This document shows positions 20,488-21,893 of a stretch of 21,893 nucleotides of DNA, piece by piece. The notes under the pieces are model-generated. The model did no database searches, was not told the origin of the DNA, and saw only the letters and a program-made list of their open reading frames with translations. This stretch comes from a virus, in the IMG/VR virus record IMGVR_UViG_3300024433_000068, positions 1 to 21,893 of that record; one strand, 5' to 3'. Position numbers and translations under genes: made by a program. The stretch's first letter is position 1. Each line of letters starts with the position of its first letter.

Positions 20488-20493
20488 ACCTTT

Positions 20494-20748
20494 TCAGCTT
20501 CCTGGCTCTTTGAAGATATCTCGGAAGAGGCGAACTCCAATCTCGATAGCCTTTTTTTCTTCAATCCAGTCGCATCTATCTCCCCAAATTTTCTTCCCGG
20601 ACTCTAATTGAATGAGGGGGATAGGATCAGGAGCCTTCTTTCTAGTGATAATGTCTTTGGCTGAATAAGCAAACTTAATGATAGTCCCCCAGCCTAAACA
20701 TTGGTGAGTAGATTCGTCCCATACTTGGACTTTATCATTTTCTTTCAT
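20494..20748 (-). CDS. Small unknown protein, beta-rich
   Basis: An 84-residue protein, MKENDKVQVWDESTHQCLGW at the start and IWGDRCDWIEE in the middle, with alternating hydrophobic strands that look like a small SH3-type barrel; no known motif. Its ATG overlaps the stop of the upstream zinc protein (TGATG). It ends just upstream of the recombination promoter, so it is the last gene of the early unit. Confidence 0.7.
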   Translation of the reverse strand: MKENDKVQVWDESTHQCLGWGTIIKFAYSAKDIITRKKAPDPIPLIQLESGKKIWGDRCDWIEEKKAIEIGVRLFRDIFKEPGS

Positions 20749-20957
20749 CAGTCCTCCTCTCCAAAATATTCAATTTGGCAAACTTGACATAAACCAGATA
20801 TCTCGTATTCTGCCTTGCTCAATGGATCTGCTATCTCCTCTACTTTTCTTTTGCATTGAATACAGATCTTCTTTTTATGGATCTCGCTTAGCTTCTCACC
20901 AAAGCACATTTTAGATAAAGAATCTGCTAAATCTTGTAAATTTTTAGATCTTTTCAT
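20748..20957 (-). CDS. Treble-clef zinc protein of a common phage type
   Basis: A 69-residue protein with CIQC (32-35) and CQVC (57-60), separated by RKVEEIADPLSKAEYEISGL. The ISGLCQxCQ end is widespread in small phage proteins (I recall CxxCGK... and LSRKEYxISGLCQxCQD variants). Function unknown; it may bind a host protein or DNA. The ATG follows AAAGGAGGCACT, eleven bases after the stop of the RiPP-like peptide gene. Confidence 0.8.
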   Translation of the reverse strand: MKRSKNLQDLADSLSKMCFGEKLSEIHKKKICIQCKRKVEEIADPLSKAEYEISGLCQVCQIEYFGEED

Positions 20958-20968
20958 AGTGCCTCCTT

Positions 20969-21118
20969 TTATGACCCTTCAATAAGACAATTTCCCGGTC
21001 TTGTGCAGGTGCCAATTCTAGGACCCTGAGTCTGAGAATTTTTGCAGAATCCTAAAACAGATTCTTTTGGTCTTAAAGGGACTCTTCTTATTTCAGGTTT
21101 CTTGTAAGGTTTCTTCAT
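20969..21118 (-). CDS. 49-residue three-cysteine peptide resembling a RiPP precursor
   Basis: A frame with ATG at 21118 and a strong AAGGAGG site four bases upstream encodes a leader-like half MKKPYKKPEIRRVPLRPK and a core-like half with GFCKNSQTQGP, then C38, C44 and the end GS (three cysteines: C25, C38, C44). The plan KKPYxKPEIxxVxLxPxExVLGxCK...GP...C...C..GS matches short peptides I associate with candidate ribosomally made, modified natural-product precursors in bacteria. No radical-SAM or other modification enzyme is visible in this window. It lies in the early operon between two small proteins. The likeness is from memory and needs a search. Confidence 0.7.
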   Translation of the reverse strand: MKKPYKKPEIRRVPLRPKESVLGFCKNSQTQGPRIGTCTRPGNCLIEGS

Positions 21119-21127
21119 CTTTCCTCC

Positions 21128-21511
21128 TTAACTAATTTTGAGATTAACCTTGCCCGGATATTCTCTAGCTTTCTTCCCGGCTTCTTTCCAAGCTTCCTCT
21201 TTAGTAGAAGCCTCTATCTTGAATCTGTCTACTCTAACATTCATGCTTGAAAAAACTTCAAAATGAAAGGGGATCATCATCTTCCTTTCAATGAGTTTAG
21301 CTTTGCTAGGGAAGGTGCTAACTATAGGAAGAACATCACTACTTAAATTTTCATAAAGCCTTTTACTTAGCTCTTCTTCTAGTGCTTTTATCTTTTCCTT
21401 TTTATCAAGAGAGACTTCTGTTCCAGGTGGTAAGTTTTCTATCTTTTCCATTAATTGAGCATGTCTTGAAGCTAGCTCGCGAGCTGTAAGATCACTAATA
21501 GAATTATTCAT
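21128..21511 (-). CDS. Unknown early protein
   Basis: A 127-residue protein with a helical N-terminus (ISDLTARELASRHAQLMEKI; KKEKIKALEEELSKRLYE) and an alpha/beta C-terminus (VRVDRFKIEASTKEEAWKEA, GKKAREYPGKVNLKIS) of the kind found in small RNA- or protein-binding domains. The ATG is preceded by GAGGT and a run of A residues. It is upstream of the RiPP-like peptide by 10 bp. I do not recognise it. Confidence 0.75.
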   Translation of the reverse strand: MNNSISDLTARELASRHAQLMEKIENLPPGTEVSLDKKEKIKALEEELSKRLYENLSSDVLPIVSTFPSKAKLIERKMMIPFHFEVFSSMNVRVDRFKIEASTKEEAWKEAGKKAREYPGKVNLKIS

Positions 21512-21530
21512 TTTTTTTACCTCACTTTTT

Positions 21531-21674
21531 TTAGTCTGATAAAGCTTTCTCTATCATTTTTCTTATGAGCCCAATATTACGACATAAGACCCAAAACATT
21601 AAGAAAATGATCATTGGGAATACGATTGATAAAGCGACGATAAAAAGACTTAAGCTTGCAAATATTTCTGACAT
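21531..21674 (-). CDS. 47-residue single-pass membrane peptide
   Basis: The frame begins MSEIFASLSLFIVALSIVFP and continues MIIFLMFWVLC, one long hydrophobic segment (about 5-31), then RNIGLIRKMIEKALSD, a basic amphipathic helix. GAGGTGAGAAA precedes the ATG. It is placed in the early operon between a DNA-binding protein and an unknown protein. Early phage membrane peptides often alter the host envelope or block superinfection, but the function here is unknown. Confidence 0.65.
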   Translation of the reverse strand: MSEIFASLSLFIVALSIVFPMIIFLMFWVLCRNIGLIRKMIEKALSD

Positions 21675-21729
21675 TTTCTCACCTCACTTTTTAAGATTTG
21701 GATTCATAGAATCCTTCTTTATTTCGCTT

Positions 21730-21885
21730 TCATGCATCTTTATTTCCTATCTTTATATATTTCTTAATAGCCTCTCTTATAACAAAGCTAAATTTCCAGC
21801 CCTTCTTTTCTGCATATTCCTTGAGTTCTTTTTCCAGCTCTGGAGATATCCAAAAGTTTAATTTTCTCCCTAATTGTTTCTTCAT
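21730..21885 (-). CDS. Ribbon-helix-helix DNA-binding protein
   Basis: A 51-residue protein with the CopG/Arc-type plan: a short basic strand KKQLGRKLNFWISPELEKEL, where LNFWIS is the beta strand, a first helix (ELEKELKEYAEKKG), a turn, and a second helix SFVIREAIKKYI. Such proteins act as dimers that insert the strand into the major groove and usually repress their own or nearby genes. The start at 21885 is the last ATG before the window edge; the frame stays open for the remaining 8 bases, so a start outside the window is possible. The stop overlaps ATGCATGA. Confidence 0.8.
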   Translation of the reverse strand: MKKQLGRKLNFWISPELEKELKEYAEKKGWKFSFVIREAIKKYIKIGNKDA

Positions 21886-21893
21886 TAGTTTAA

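Noticed and set aside
21684-21737. 17-codon frame MHESEIKKDSMNPNLKK after the ribbon-helix-helix gene, with AGGA upstream
   Set aside because: Too short to support without conservation, and it may only link translation of its neighbours.
1-21893. Search for integrase, attachment site, transposase or a classical repressor
   Set aside because: None could be supported, so neither a temperate nor a strictly lytic lifestyle is claimed.

Overview
The window is a contiguous piece of a tailed double-stranded DNA bacteriophage (or prophage) genome with an HK97-fold capsid. This follows from an ordered block of small and large terminase, portal fused to a MuF-like domain, prohead protease and major capsid protein. 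Nearly every gene lies on the minus strand, so the genome reads from the right end (21893) to the left (1). Genes are packed with ATGA, TAATG or 8-77 nt overlaps and clear AGGAGG-type ribosome binding sites, as in bacterial phages. No integrase, CI-like repressor, tRNA or rRNA gene is seen, so the lifestyle is open. The sequence is moderately AT-rich and I cannot name a host.

Region by region in the direction of transcription. (1) 21893-20494, early genes: a ribbon-helix-helix protein, a one-helix membrane peptide, unknown small proteins, a treble-clef zinc protein, and a 49-residue three-cysteine peptide that looks like a RiPP precursor. (2) 20487-16380, recombination: a near-consensus sigma70 promoter carrying a palindromic operator candidate, zinc-finger protein, small gene, NUMOD3/HNH homing endonuclease, an unrecognised protein with an acidic tail in the usual place of an annealing protein, a Cas4-like Fe-S PD-(D/E)XK nuclease, and coiled-coil proteins. 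(3) 16308-12237, replication and nucleotide metabolism: a replisome-organiser-like protein apparently expressed from its own promoter without a Shine-Dalgarno site, a zinc-knuckle protein whose best start codon is AUA, tiny cysteine-rich proteins, a PD-(D/E)XK-like nuclease and a MazG-like pyrophosphohydrolase. (4) 12234-9346: an HNH protein, membrane and coiled-coil proteins, and a lysis cassette (T7-type amidase, two-helix holin candidate, membrane-anchored coiled-coil protein). (5) 9261-7441: two different ParB-fold proteins. The second has its own promoter and a leader that begins with a 12-bp stem, and it faces the only plus-strand gene. (6) 7402-1: packaging and head genes, running off the left edge in a capsid-adjacent protein.

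The stretches most worth a second look are the RiPP-like peptide (20969-21118), the AUA start fused to a stop codon (15170-15167), the structured leader at 8644-8754, the structured intergenic element at 16824-16935, the operator/promoter at 20447-20487, and the unassigned putative recombinase at 18595-19572. All family assignments are from motif recognition only; no searches were run.
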